NCBI GenBank assembly: GCA_013399115.1
Contig: VXAA01000086.1
Span: forward strand, 1,039,337 to 1,103,336
Source of the DNA: Anseranas semipalmata
Taxonomy: Eukaryota; Chordata; Aves; Anseriformes; Anseranatidae
Length of the DNA: 64,000 bases
Reading direction: 5' to 3'
Positions within the stretch are counted from its first letter, which is position 1. Every line of letters begins with the position of its first letter. The notes beneath the pieces are model-generated. The model was given only the letters and a program-made list of their open reading frames with translations. It ran no database searches and was not told the DNA's origin. Below, one piece after another: positions 39,176-53,932 of the stretch. The translations under genes and the position numbers were made by a program.

Positions 39176-40920
39176 TCATCATTTCAAGAAGTGCCCCAGG
39201 GGCTGACAGAGGATAACTGCCAAATGCAAAAGCTCTGCTCTCAGATTGATGACCAGGGATATTCTTTTTATTTGTTTAGTGTTCAACTTTCTCTCTATGC
39301 ACAACCACTTTTCTTGTCAGGTATACACACAGATACCGTATGATTCATTGCATTGGAGAGAAGAACGCAGTGAGACTTAAAAAATTAGAAACAAAAACCC
39401 TACAGATTTGGATAAAAATGTACACAATATTTTTCTGATGGCCCTGCTTCTTATGAGTCATTCACAGATGTGGAGTTGCAGGATGGAAGCCAAGATTAAG
39501 TCAAAGACAAAGCTTTATACAGGAAACCAGCTTAAGTCTGTTGCAATGCAGGTTACATACTGAGCTACAAGGAAAAAAAAGCCTTTTCCATCGCTAAAGA
39601 AACACTGCGCTTATCTGGAACCATTATGCTGAAACAGATTCTGCAAATAGCCAGGGACAAGGACAAAAATCATCATTTGGAATTAAGAGGTCTCTTCCCT
39701 TTCTAAAAACCAACCAGCCACATACTCTCCAGCTTCATGGAGATAACTGGAATATTTGGAGAATAAAACACAAACAGTTCCCTTTTTCTGTTCAGAAACA
39801 CTTTTTCATTTTGTCTTTATATCAAAATAAATAAATAAAACACCCCAGAGTTTTTCAAGAATGCATGTCATGAATCCTTTACAAGACTTCTAACCTCCTG
39901 TTTCTGTGGGAACACACAGATCGTAACACCTCATATGAGAAAACCACACTCAAATCCAAGCATCCAGGCAGTTCGGTATCATGTTTTCCCTCAAGCTAAG
40001 TATTCTGAATGTCTGCCTTCTTCTAGTTTGTATTAATCAGTTTGATGAATGATGGATCATCTTGGATGTAAATTCTTTCACAGATAACATCCACAGATTT
40101 TTATTATTTTTTTTTGCTTCACATCCCAAGACTCCTTACAAAATATTTGGTACTGAGGTCAAGTGTTCAGTACCTATCATACCATATACAATTGGCATCA
40201 TTAAAATAAGTCCTTCTAATTATTAAATATATTACAAACCCATAAAATTCCACTTAACAAGCATAAAATTACTTCATTGATATTTTAAATACCAAATTCA
40301 ATTCACTCCTAGAATTAGAAAATACTAAGAACAGGAAGTAAGGCATGTGACTATTAAATAATTGTAGACGGAGGCTGTTAAATTTATAATAATGTGATCC
40401 AGTTCGGCAGAAGACAGTCACCCTTCTAGATTAGATTTACAATGTATTACACTACTGACACTACAGCTGAAGCAGGGACCACTTGTTATCAACGGTTACT
40501 CTGAGTATGCAGTAAATCAGATCCTTTTGTAGCTTTTACTCCTGCATTAAGAAACAGAAGCCTAAGCTTGCACGCAGAAGAACGTAAACCCTCTTAGATG
40601 CACTTTGTATAAAGCATAACTGGGCTATAAACAAGTATAAAGTAGCAAAGGACAAAAGTTAAAAAAAAAAAACAAGCCAATAGAAGCATCTAAGGTCTTG
40701 AGACACTGATGTGTTCAGATTTGAGTAGGTACAGGCATAAGCACAGGGGTAATGCAGTGCAGCACTTAATTAGTTCAAAAATGGAGAAAATTTAAAACCT
40801 CAAGCTTCAACAGAGAAGGTAAAAATCGCATTTTAACACATAAGCCAACTTACAGCAATGCATTGTACGTCTCAATATGTACTGTTCACATCTTTAAAAG
40901 AAAACATTTTCTTTTGTTCC

Positions 40921-40958
40921 AGTCTGGTTTATTCTAAGATACTGCCATAAACCAGACT
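40921..40958. repeat. perfect 12-bp inverted repeat
   Basis: AGTCTGGTTTAT (40921-40932) and ATAAACCAGACT (40947-40958) are perfect reverse complements around a 14-base loop. Confidence 0.85.
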
Positions 40959-42644
40959 ACAATTGAATAAGTTCATCTGTTTCATTCAAAAATAAATACA
41001 ATTTTTGGTCTGTGCATTGCAAAATATAGAGCAAATAACTTCAGTGTGCAATGGAAGTTGCAAAGTAGTTTTGTAAGGAACAGGGAGTGGGATGGATCTC
41101 CCCAGATATGTTGAAAGGAGATGGCACAGCAAAAGAGAAGCTTACCCGTACTTCAAGTTTAGAGCAATGGAGCACCACAACAAAGCACTTACTAATTTGT
41201 CACCCATTTTCCCATACATTAGATAGTCAAGGAATCCAAATTACACATCAGCACAGAAAGCTGCAATCTAAGTTATGTCGCCAAACTAAAGTTTACTCAC
41301 AGCATCAAGGTCCTTCTTTTTTTAAGAAACCAAGGAAATGAAGTAATTGTTTAGGTAAGAAGATCAAAGCACAACAGAAGTCTAGACCTTTCTGGTAAAG
41401 GTGAAAAAGTTTTATTTTTACAGCTGTTTTTGTGTCCACATTTTCAACATCTGCACGATTTTTTTCCTATGACCAGTTCCCAATTAAAAAACAGAACTGC
41501 TACATAGAGCTGCTGAAAAATTAAGTGACTGTGTGTGTGTGTATATATAAACAAATAAAAACACAAACTCAGAATGAAGAAAGAATGCCACATTGTATAA
41601 TTGCGATTTCTAGATACGGTCTACATTAAGATAAAATCCTGTGCTGTTTTACATTGGAGTGGGAAAGTTTAGCAGCAAGCCTAGCATCCATACAGGCTCA
41701 AATCACGCTGTGTTGGAAGATGTAGACTGCATTAGCTATTAAGCATAATTTATCAACTTTTACTTGAGTGTTATTGACTGTTCAGCAGAAGACAGCCAGC
41801 TTAAGACAAACAAGAGCATTCTGATTTTAGAGAATTAGACAAAAAACAAGTAAAACAATTACATTAATTTTATCTCGCAAGCTAAATTACTCCATTTTGG
41901 AAATCCTATGTGCTTGTTCACTGAAGTAATGCTACGCATATAAACATTACTGCACTGAGACATAAATATACACTTATATCCTGAAGACAACTTGCTCTAA
42001 ATTGACACTGGTAGACAACCTCCTTATGGACAAAAAGATGCAGCTCCTCAAGAAATTTTGCCCTTACACTGGTAAAGCGCCTTTTTATTATTTCTGTTAT
42101 TTCTTCTTATTGTATCTGTTTTTTAAAGCAGATTTCCCAGAAAACGTTTGTGGAGTAGTAGCAAATCCTTGTGAGCATCAGGTTAACAGTAACTACATCC
42201 TTCCAACAGCTATTTTTAGTCAACTTTTCATCAATAACTACTGGAAAGCTACAATATGTTATTCTCTCTAGAGAGAATGAAGAATTGAAGGACAGGAAGA
42301 TAAATCTTACCTGGGGAAAAAAAAAAAAAAAGCCTTACCAATTGTGTACTGCTTTCATTTTACTAAATGCTGTTTCAGAAAACTTACCGAACTGACTGTA
42401 AGGGTGGAATATAAAAGTAGAATTTCAAATTATACAAACAAGGTAACAAATGCCATTACAGTTTCATCAGAAACTGCTTAGTTTAAAGCTGTAGTGTCCT
42501 ACGTGGTATAAAATCCACAAGCTTCTTCAGACTGCCTTGGAACCAAGTACCTCCAAGGACACTCAAGTATGGCGATGTGAGCCTGATTCTGTGTATTACA
42601 GAGGGGTCAAAGAAAAGCCCAACTTAGTCATCCACCGAAGGTTT

Positions 42645-42672
42645 AAAAAAAAAAAAAAAANAAAAAAAAAAA
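42645..42672. repeat. A run interrupted by N
   Basis: Sixteen A, one undetermined base (42661) and eleven more A. The N is most likely a base-calling problem in the homopolymer. Confidence 0.9.
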
Positions 42673-43322
42673 CACAGAAAAACAAATTTTGATGTGACAA
42701 AACGTTCTTCACACACACAAACAAAAAACAGTTGATAAACCCATGGCCTGATGAGGCACCAGTTATCTCATTTTACACTTGCTGCCATTAGTTCAGGGCA
42801 TCCCCCTTAAGGGGTGCAAAGGAGAAAAGGTAAAAACATTGGCCTTATATAGAGACTTAAATAAGTCTATTCAAGCCAAATGAAATGTCTTCTGCTCAGA
42901 AAACAATATTCAAAGGCAAGGGAACTTAAATTAAGCAAGAAAGACAGTTATGCCATATCACTAACAACAGGCTGATGTACCTCCTGAGCCAATCAGCCCT
43001 ATAGGTCTGAAGCTGCTAGCCACCACACAAAATAAAATACAAGGGAAAAAAACAACAATAAAATCCTTTCCTCATTTTTTTGTTCTATGAACTTGGTATG
43101 AGAATTATTTACTGTTGAGACTTCTATCCCAAATCTCTATTTGGAAGCACACATCACTGAGACTATATATGGATTGTGGAAAACGGATGTTTTACGTTTA
43201 AGCAGTTTTACCTGCTCCATTCACTGTACAGCACTGACCTATGCATTTTCATATGGTGATTCCTCCCACATTCAGGCTGATCTCAAGGCAACAAAAATCC
43301 AAATCAAGGACACAATTTTTGC

Positions 43323-43364
43323 AATATTTGAACAAAAATTATTGCTATAGCTTGTTCAAATATT
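43323..43364. repeat. perfect 13-bp inverted repeat
   Basis: The arm 43323-43335 (ends TTTGAACAA) is the exact reverse complement of 43352-43364, with a 16-base loop. Confidence 0.85.
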
Positions 43365-46300
43365 ATCACCAATTTTACAGCTCAACCATCAAACCCCACA
43401 TGTATTTTTGAGCCACATGTCAAATACATAAACATGCTCTAGCCAATTTTTGGTCTTATTTTATATCATTTTTCTCAGTTTCCAAATTATGTACAATGGC
43501 TGTGTAGGAGATGTATAGAAACACAAAGCTTACCCCTGCCTGCCCAACCAGTATCTGCCCTTGCAGCAGATACTTATTTGCTGAATATATGCATCTCTGT
43601 GCAGAAAAATTTGTTTGTGCTTTTCAGTTTTCAGGAAACTATCAAACTTCTAATTCCATATGTATAGGTTTCAGCAGTCAAAGGGAATATTACGGAACAG
43701 CAATGTGTATTTAACTAGGTTCTAACTAAACATCCCTTACGAATATGCATAACAAGATTTGAAAACCAGCCTTTGAATTGGTGAATCTTTTATTCAAAGT
43801 TTATTCAACTGAGTAAGGTGTTGAAGAAACACTCACAAGCAAAGAGTTGTTCTGACATCACACTGCCTACACAAACAGGCCCCAAATCTGTCACTGCAAG
43901 CAAATCAGTGCCCACAGCACACACGCAGTCCAGGAGATGAGCAGTATGTAGCCCCCTGCTAGCTAATTTGAATTTTTAGGGACACAAAGCTGTTTCTAAA
44001 ACTGTTGTTTACAAGAAATAGAAGCCAGAGAAATTCTACAAATTTATTTACACAAACTTGTGATACAGAGCAGGAAATGCTTAAGTTAAATTAATGACTA
44101 CGGAAAATGAAAAAGCATTGTTTTGCGGTCAGACAACTAATTCTGAATTATGCAACTCACTTATCTAGTTATCTTCAGTATTTCTGATATTAAAGTTCCT
44201 CATTTCCATTTTTAGGACTCAAAAAATATCAGCTCTTCTAAGCAGGACTAATACCAAAAACTTTTAAGTTCACGCAAAATAAACTGAAAAGAAACTTGTA
44301 AACTTAAAGGATATAAAATGCCAAGTGTGGGGAAGTGAAAAATTAAAACAAAGAATGTGCGACTTCTGCCAAAATCTAGAAAAACAAATGATAAAGAGTA
44401 AGGAACTAATATTTGGCCTACTTCTGCCTCCAGTTCCTGTGTGGGAGCTTTAGCTGAAGAAATATTGTATTTTTGCAAACAAAAACAATATTAAGCAGCA
44501 AGATGTTAGTGCAGCTGACAATGTAATGCTGTTTTCAGGAATAATTTTTACCATTTCTGCTCTGAATTATTCAACTCAGATCCTTTTAGCAATGGTTCAT
44601 GTGAATATGTTTTTTCTTCTGTTTTATATCAACTCATCTTTTAATGTTTACACAGTAATAAAGTAACTCTTACAGGAGAAATAGGAAAGTTAATCAACTC
44701 TTAATCTGTATGAGAAAGTTTTAATATAACACACATTTATAAGTGACCTTGAACATGACTTAGTATTTTCAAATTCCCATTTTAAAGTGTCTGCTGATCA
44801 GTGCAAGGTACACATATCACGCAATTAACGATGAAATAAGCATCATACTTCCTTTCTACACAAGCATTTAGCATATCCTAACATGACATTTACTAGCACA
44901 GAGTGTCCCCAACATCTCTATTTTTTTTTAAAACATATATTTGGTACTAATGCAAAAAGCTTAGTAAGTCTCAAGTACAATGGTAAGTGCCTCTTTACCA
45001 AGCCTGCTTCTCAGAAAACAAACAAACAAAGAAAATAGCACAACCACTCTGAGCTTGCAGAACACTGTGGAGTAACTGATAAAGTTTATAGCTCTTTCAA
45101 ACTGAGCAGATTTTAAGTAATGGGGTGACAAAGACAAAAATCTAATTCTTTAACACAGAACACTGAATGATGTTACCACGTATCTACATAACGTGCTATG
45201 TACAAAACATCGTGTAATGCCTCAGGTCACATCTCTTTACATGATGTACCTCTTGCAAAATACCCCAGTTTTTATGAATGTTGCCCATGTGCTTCGTGCC
45301 TGCACAAAGCATTTGCCAAAATGCTAGCTTTCTAACTGACATGGAAATTGTGCTCATTTGGAAGGAATGTCAGTGAACCAACGAGAAAAAAAAAAAAAAT
45401 CAAGACTATTTTTAAAACCTTGTCATTTGCCCTGTTACCTGCCAATCTGCATCCTTTGGAGCAGTCATAATTAACCGAAATAACTTCATAGCTGTGGGAC
45501 AAACAAAACATTAACAAACTGTTATCCAAGAACTTGTAAAGATTAGATTGCAATGGCAACAGATAATGCGTAGCCTTAACCGCAGGAAATCATGCTTTTA
45601 TTTAACAGGTACATAAGTATTGATAAAGTTAGTTTAAAATAGGCCAAGAAATAAGTAGCCTAAAACATCAACTTAAATAACAAGCAAGCCTGGCAAAAGA
45701 CGACATATTGTCCAGAAGTCTTTATAAAAGCAGCACAGGCAGCAACCACAATTGAGGAACATTAGAAGAGATTATGATTACTAGTTAGAATTATTTTCAA
45801 GAACAAAGACATGTAATGAAAAAAGGACTCTTCTTCAGGGAGCCACGTTTGCCCCTGAGAAGCATTAACTGTTTTTGAGTTCTACAATGTAAAACACGAG
45901 TGTATTCATATGAATTACTGATTTAATTATGCAGTTATTTTTAATTTTGAATTATATCTGTAGCTGATGTGGGAGAACAAGAACATTATATGAATGCATA
46001 ATGTCTAATTCAAGAACACATTTATTTTAAATGGGCAAAGGTTGTTGAACTGCAGACCCTCTTGAAGAAGCAGTCTACTTGAGAGCAGTGTAAAGTAGCT
46101 CAAAATTCCCAGACATAAGCATGCACTGGGTCAGGCTTCTGTCAAGAAGGCCAGCTACCCATCAATAGAAAATGACTGTTTGTTAGCAATAGCCATCAGT
46201 AGTATCTTCACCCCAAAATGAAAGAAACCAGCATTTTATGTTCAACTGAAATAAAGATGCAGCAAACCGAGAGTACTCAGATTTGCTGGAGAATAAGAAT

Positions 46301-48184
46301 GCAATGGACCCTTTGTCACCTGTGAGCCAAGGAGATCTCAGTTTCATACCTCAGCAAAAAACCCTGGAGTATAGATTGGTCAACATTCTGTATTTGTTTG
46401 TATTTGGCTCCACTAAACACCAGTTAGCAGCTGACTTAAAATAATAAAAATGCAACAATGCCTTCAAGTTCCTGATCAGATCTAATTAATAAATACTGAA
46501 AAAAAAAAAATTGATGTAGGTTTTCGTTCTCCAAACTCTGTATTAAGAAAAAAAAAAAAACAAGAAAGTGATAAATAACAAAGAGCAGGAATATATAAAA
46601 AAAGCATTTAAAAAGTATACAATTTAGCTAAAAGGTAGACACTCATTCACTCTAACATTCTTTCTGATGACTATTTTAAGCTACATTATTTTTTGACACC
46701 AAATTGCAATGCATGCAGGCAAGTATCACAATCACAGAAGAACCTGGGAGTTTACAGACCACCATTACTTCCTCTGGGTTTTATCAAAAAGAAAAAAAAA
46801 AGAAAGAAAAGTCTTTCACAAGCTGGGTCGGATTTAACCTTCTGAGAATTTCTGCAAGTTGACTTTACTTTCTAATGCTTCTCCACTGACCCCCTTCTTA
46901 TATTATAAATATGTTCTTCTCAACATATTGAACCCTTCCCCTCTGTTTCACCTTTCTTACCCACAGCCAGTGGCTCAGGATAGAGAAAGCCATGTCAGTA
47001 TTCTCACGGGTTTGTAAGAATTAGGCAAAGCCTAGATTGATGCTGAATAATGCCGCTACGTCACCCAGCAGCAAAAAACAAAAGGCACCGGTGTGCCACT
47101 AGCTGAAAAAGACAAATTTAAGAATATGCATCTTTACTAAAATTGCCTACCCTACACTTTTTCCCCCTAAGACAGGAAGGAGATTAAACATAGAGCCTTT
47201 TCATCAGAAAATACCTACTACCAAGGAACAGAAAAACTAAACAAGTGATTACAGCCCTTGCTCGTAGCCCTCCAAAGCAAGGATACACAAAGTTCTGCGG
47301 CAAAATATAAACTGTCCACAAAAGATTCCTAACATTCCTCTTCCATTACAATAATTTAGTCTTCAAGATGTTCCACAACATGAGCTGTAGCTTCTTGCAG
47401 TGCAAACAAACTAACAGAAAAAGTGCATTCTTCTCGCAGTTAAAACGGATTAGCTTTAAAACTAAGCAGAAAGTGAAAATTGAGCAAAGAAAACTAGGAC
47501 TTGCTGCTCTACTTCTTCTGTTGAATGTTTTGGAAAGTTCATCTTCCAGGAGTTTTTAAGCCCGGTAAACAGTAACTCAAGGCTGCAGAAGACCACACTT
47601 GAGGAGGAAAAAGATTAATAGTACTGTAAGTTATACTAGTATAATTTTCTTGCAAATGCATCATACTGAAAACTTCCAATTCCAGACACGAGGTACTTGC
47701 ATAGGAACTACCTCTTGAAGTCTTAAAGGAGCCTTTACTCAGTAATCTTAAATCATCCAGACATTGGGAAAGGATAAGGACAAGGCAAAGCAGAGCAGGT
47801 GCTCAGCTCTGCCATCACAGCGCTGATGCAGTGGATATGAGAGAAAGTGTATAAAGTTCAGAAAAATCCTCCTTAAAAATAGAAGTGTCCACCCAACATA
47901 GAGTATACAACTACCTACCATCTACTCCAGAAAAATGGCAAACACATCCCTACTCACAAACAGCAAGTATCAAGCAAAGTCTCCTACTATTAACTCGACT
48001 TAACTGGGTCTTCCTACAGTTGCAATTAATCCATAGGAATTTTCCTAGTTTCTCAGTTAGCAGAGACTTCAAGTGATTTTATCTTCAAGACTATTTTTAC
48101 AGTTGGAAAAAAACACAACTCAAATCCATATACAATAATGAAAAACTAAAATTCACACTACCATCTCCTAATAATGAAAACCAG

Positions 48185-48211
48185 GTATTCTAACTGGAAT
48201 AGTTAGAATAC
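48185..48211. repeat. 11-bp hairpin
   Basis: GTATTCTAACT and AGTTAGAATAC flank a 5-base loop in intron 1. Confidence 0.75.
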
Positions 48212-49201
48212 GTATAAAAATACACATACACAGGCTTCATCTGGCCACATTCTAAAGACAATCCTTACCATCAGTACTACTTACTCTTGAGCACACAAGA
48301 TATTACAGAAGTCTTACCATCAACTGCATGCAATAGCACACGTACAAACACACCAGAGGCACTTCCATTCTTCATGCTTCAGAGTCCCATCAGACGAGAA
48401 AAGTCATTTCTTCTACTGACGCTTCCTGAGATAGACCCGAGAGTGCTGTGTTTGCCACTGTGCAAACAGTAATTTCATCATTTACTTAATTTATCAGTAC
48501 TTATGCTTCTTCATATATGCTTTTTTGTTGTTTTTTTTTTTTTTAAACAATCAGTGCTACTTCAACTCTTTCAGCTGTCCCTTTAAGCCAGAAATTGACT
48601 TTTTTTTTTAACATGTTGCTAAAAACAATGAAGTGATGCATGTGATTAAGCTGTATGAACACAAGTAGATTGCTCTGCAAGGACAAGCATGGAAGTTTAT
48701 GAAATACTCTTTTTTTCCATAGATGCAGCAAAGTTGCTAAAATTGTCTTGACACAGAATAAGTAACATTGCAATGATCAGAGTGAAAGTCAAAAAAGCCC
48801 AGGAGATTTGAAAAAATCTCTGCAAATCTCAATTGTGAATAATGGAAAAAAAAAATCTAGAAAGAACAGAGGTAAGTTTGGATAGTCAACTGCATTTCTA
48901 GAGTTCACAAGCCATTATTATTAAGACTGCCAAAAAAAGCAACATTTCCTGTTTGCATTTTTTTCTTTTATTTTGATTTTGGTTGGATTCAGGTTTCCTG
49001 TTTCAGCTCAGCTGGCTTTAACCATAAAATACTTGTCAGCTTGGAAAGCTCCTACCCCAAAATCATGAGACAGATTGGCTACTATGAAGCCACAGCCTTG
49101 GCAAAACCAATCTGCAGAAATGGAGACAAATCTTCTCTGTAACTTGCTGAAAAATAACCACCAAGTTTAAGGTGTTTCAGAAGAAACATTTTGTTTCAGG
49201 G

Positions 49202-49223
49202 AAAAAAAAAAAAAAAAAAAAAA
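49202..49223. repeat. A22 run
   Basis: Uninterrupted A run in intron 1; no transposon recognised upstream. Confidence 0.9.
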
Positions 49224-50584
49224 TCCTTCTGTTGCCTAAGCTGGCACAGTGAAATGTGTACCACCTCTAACTGCACCTGCATCAGGCTACTCGATCACAG
49301 ATCAGAGAAGTTTCTCCAGAAAAGAGAAGCTACACTTCTGTCGCTGAAGAAATCACACTGGGGAGCTAGCTCAAGCACAATCCCTGATGTATTCAGCGTG
49401 GATGATCAGTCAGCTGCCAAGCTCAACTTTGCAGCAATTAACTAGTTCCTTCAGAAAGTCACGGAGCAGTCCATGTTTGAGCAGAAGAACCTGGTAACAT
49501 ACTAGTTTGGACCTGTGGTCCATCTGGGGTAGTAAGCTGCCATTTATACCAGAAAGTACTAGAGTTTCTAACTGGGGAAAAAAAAAAACACTAAAGAAAC
49601 AAACTTGAATTAAAGTAACAGAATAATCTGCCTAAAAAGGTGTCTTCCTCCTAAACAAGCCTCTTCATCTCTTCTGTCCTGTAAAAAGTGGGAATATTAT
49701 CCCTTAAAATTCAATAAAGTTCATCTCAAAACCTACTTAGAAAGGTAAATTGAATTTCTGAAGTGGAAGTAAAGAGATAAAGCCTAAAAGCAGAACGGTG
49801 TGAAGACAACATTTGGGAATTACAAGAGATCACAATGAAAGATTTTTCTATTTTATAACTAGGACTGACTACTATGTTTTAACTTTTGCCGATACAGAAC
49901 TCTGTTGCATGATATAAAGTTACCTAGACATCATTACGAATTCCTTATTATTCCTTTGCTTATTAAAAGGATAAGTTACAAGGTAATGCTACATACTAAG
50001 GACTAAGTGTTGCAGAGTAAGAAGCTCTGTCTAGAAGTTTACCATTATCACCATCCTACCAGACAGAATTGATCTACCTTAAAAATCAACATATTCTCCT
50101 AATTGTTTTCAATTAATTTGCAATATGTGAAGACAATTTGTAAAGCAGCACAATACTAATACTTTACGAGATGAATACTCAGCTGTATTCCAAACTGGTT
50201 AACTATGATCTTAAAATCTCTATAGAGTTTTCTAGAAGATTACAAAATTTATTTTATGGCTGTTGCTTTTTCTTTAGAGTAGAATGATGCAAACCAATAA
50301 TGACCGACCCACAGCCAACAGCTCTACATCATGGTCTTCCACCAATGTTTATTATGGAAGTCAACTGAATTGGCTTTTCTGCCGCGGAGAGCAAAAGGAC
50401 ACCTGCCTTACCCTTGGTTTCCCTGCAGCAGAGCAGACCTGATCAGCTGGAGTAGTGCTCGTCAGCATGCACTACATCTCCCTACTCCTTACATCACGTG
50501 GAAAGCAAGGAAGCCTATATAAGTGGGAAAGTATTTACACCAAAGCCTACATTAAAAAAAACAAAAAAAAAAACAAAAAAAATA

Positions 50585-50950
50585 AAGACGGGCGTTGACC
50601 AAGCTCTACTCCCTCCCAAGGGGCAGGCTGGGAGAGAAGGAGGAAGGCCGGACACCCACCCGGCCCTACGGCCCGCGGTGCCCCACGCCTGCCCCCGGCC
50701 TGCTCCCGCCCCGTGAGGCGCCGTGCCCCGCGTGGAGGACAGACACCACGCTAGCTTGTCAAGTGTGTGCGGGAGGCAGCCGGGAAGAGACACGCCAAAA
50801 GCATCCCGAGGTAGCAGGGAGCCGGAGCTGACAGCACTGAACCCTGTAACAGGCGTTAGAGCTGGTCTCACGCTCCCGGCTGGCTCCTCAGGCCGGAATG
50901 GGAGGCAGCGCCAACGCCAGCTCTGCAGCGGTAACAGAGGCCGACCCCAT
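50585..50950. promoter_or_regulatory. CpG-rich islet in intron 1
   Basis: About 350 bases are dense in CpG and GC, including a GC-box-like CCCGCCCC near 50705 and many CGC/GCG steps, flanked by AT-rich DNA and by an A-rich (AAAAAC-type) stretch at 50552-50583. Intronic islets like this are often alternative promoters, enhancers or methylation-variable sites. The ORFs across it on both strands (plus 50498-51055 region, minus 50515-50871) have low-complexity Pro/Arg/Gly-rich products without a recognisable domain, so I treat them as composition-driven. No promoter activity is demonstrated by the sequence alone. Confidence 0.5.
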
Positions 50951-53917
50951 TACAAGACCCTTGTAAATACGCATTTGATATTCCAGAAGGAAAAAAGTAT
51001 ATTTAATATTCTAAATTTTAGTTTGAATCACATTCTCAACTCAGAACACTACTAGCAACACTCAGCTTCATATATAAACACAAAACATATTTCCAACTAG
51101 ATATATACTGATTAAAAATACTTAATTCAGATAGAAATAATCTGTAATTAAAGTTATGTCTTTCAGGTGATAAATTACTTAAAACTATACTGAATATCCA
51201 ACAGGACTCTCTTCTAGCACTCAGTACTCCCAAATATTTACAATAACACAATACAGAGTTTTGTAAATAGCTAAACATAAACAAAACTTTGCAACAAACT
51301 GACCCTACCTCTCCGTGGCTTAAACGATTCCTCCTGTTTCAAACACTGGAATGACTTTTTATTTCTGCCAAATCTCTGAAAAAAAATCTAAAGATGTCAC
51401 TGAAGGCCATTTAAAATAAAGAACCTGACTGCTGCTAAGCAACCCAGAAAACATCCTTATGTGTTCAATTGTTGAGTGCATTACAAAATTTCACACATAT
51501 GGGGAATCCATGTATTCTGGACTCTAGTGACGGTAATGTCTTCCACACTGAGGGGAAAAAAAATTCTGCAGGATATGTTTGTATTTCAGAAAGGAACTGC
51601 TTTTAAAGCACTAAAGATTGATCAAATTTATTCACTGTTTCTGCACATGGAATAGATTAAAAACCAGATTCTTTCTTATCCGCTATTTTACACACACTCC
51701 AGAAGTAACTTTACTAAGGAAAAACATCATTTATATTTGTTCTACTAAAAAAACGTACTGAGATTCCTTTCCACTATATAAAACAATATTTAAAAAAATG
51801 TGCTCCATATCCAGATTCTTTAAACCAATGCTATTTTAACTGCTCTAACTGCACATAAACAAGGGCCGTTTAATGTAATTTAATATTCACCATTCTATAG
51901 CACTTCTCACCCAGGGATGCACTACACATTCAGAAAGAGTGAGACCAAGTCTTATGTTCTTTGAAGTAGATCACAATGAAAAGAAGTATCTTCATGTCAC
52001 AGTACAGATGACATGCATGTGTAGCCTTCATTTGAATTGCAAATGCGTATATTTAAATATAACAAGTATATATGTATTTCACACACCCTCCCTTTCTATT
52101 ATTAGGAATTCTCAGTATTTTAACATTTCCTTTGTTGTACAAAGATGGACTCTTTTCTCTTCCCTTCCAAATTTATTTGAATGAATCTATTAGAGGCATT
52201 CCCTGCCTTAAAGCTCTGTTACAACCTGATTAACAGAGAGTTATCGAATCACTTGTATGACAAGAATTCACAGTTGTTGGTCACCCAGAGCAGCAGAACG
52301 GAGGATGCAGCAACTCACATCAAAACACACCGATTCTTTCATTAAGTGATTAACCTTTCACTCAAGGCTTTTGTAGTACAGTGTAGCATTCTGTACAGGA
52401 ACTACCTTACAACACATCTTTTGGTTTAATTATACTGCAAACACTTCATGGAATCGCAGTTTATTTTCCCTCAAGCAATTCAATTATCTTACCATAAAGG
52501 TCACGGAGAATATCTTCAAAAGACATTAATCTGCTAAAGCTTTCCAAAACATAAAAATGCTTCAATGCGCCACTTAATTGACCTAATATTTATTTTGGAA
52601 TTAAGGATTTCATTTTTCACATTTCTCAAGATGCTTAGTCTTAAGTTACCAGTCTCATACATTCAACTGCCATAAATTTATCACAGGCACACTCTGAACA
52701 GAACAGAGCCAATAAAAATAGATATATTCAAAGCCCTCCATTCACACAAAGTTATTGGCAATAGGGAAAAGGGCAGATTAAACTACTAATCCAAACTGGC
52801 AATGCAAGATTCCTAAAAGCAGACCTTGCTTACAATGGAAAGAAGTACCATCACCTGTAAGGAGAATATATACATGTTTTACAAACAAAACAGGAAAGGT
52901 GGTGAAAATATACTTAAACTTTGGAAAATCTGGTAACTCCACCATGAAACTTCAGAATATCAGTAGAAATAAGAATTTTAAGACTATATACAGCAACATA
53001 CTAACAGCACAGGGAGATGACTGAACAGAAGGTTTGTGTACACATGTGCATGCATATTGCACTTAAAAAAATCATATATATACACACACAATTGTGTTTG
53101 AAAGGGCTGAAATGGTGTGTTCATTTTTTAAACTAAAATAAATCATTAGTGTTACCAATTTCTAACTCAAATTACCTATTAACATTGTTTCTTCAGGCCA
53201 GATGCACTTGGCTTACTGCTGATTTCCAGACGTGTTGTACTATAAACTGTTTAGCTGACCATTATAAAAATGTTGCAAGTTTTCCTCACAAGGAAATAGA
53301 GCATAATTTCTTTCTAAGAATGCAGTTTACCAGATGAAGCATACGACCTGACCTCCTCCACAAGGCACAAAACGGCTTATTGGTTATTGTTCTGCTAGTT
53401 GTCTCATTGCTAGTAAGGGGAATGAATCTAGCTTTTACAGATACTTCACACCAAGTAAGTGAGAAATGCTAACATTGACTTTTTTTTTTTTTAATAACAT
53501 CCATATTCAAATTACATACTTATTTCACTTGAATGATGAACTGGAATTAGAACATTTGTTTTTTCGTCCCTTGGCATTCATTTTTATTTATAGTTACTGC
53601 CTTCCAACGTTCTGTAATATTCCAGCATCTACAGCAAAAACATCCTGTGGCATTGCGACTCTTACAAATAGAAATAATTTATCTTTGCAGGCCAGAAGAC
53701 TTCAGAGGACTGGAAGACCTACAACAATGACAATCCCATAGCTTCTAAATAAAATGTTAAGTGGGACGGAGCAAACATCAGAGAGCAAACAAAACAGAAA
53801 AGCCTTTTTGTGGCAGAGGGGGAAAATGCACTTGTAGAAGCCACAGTGTTACAAAGAAATTGTTGACTATATATACTGCAAGCCTCACAATAACAGTATA
53901 AGCAGAAAGATAACTGC

Positions 53918-53932
53918 TTTTTTTTTTTTTTT
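53918..53932. repeat. T15 run
   Basis: One of the few long T runs on the plus strand, in intron 1 about 1.9 kb from the CR1 copy. Confidence 0.88.

Noticed and set aside
50515..50871. 118-codon ORF across the CpG islet
   Set aside because: Pro/Gly/Arg-rich compositional product plus a Phe/Val tail from an A-rich stretch; no homology recognised.
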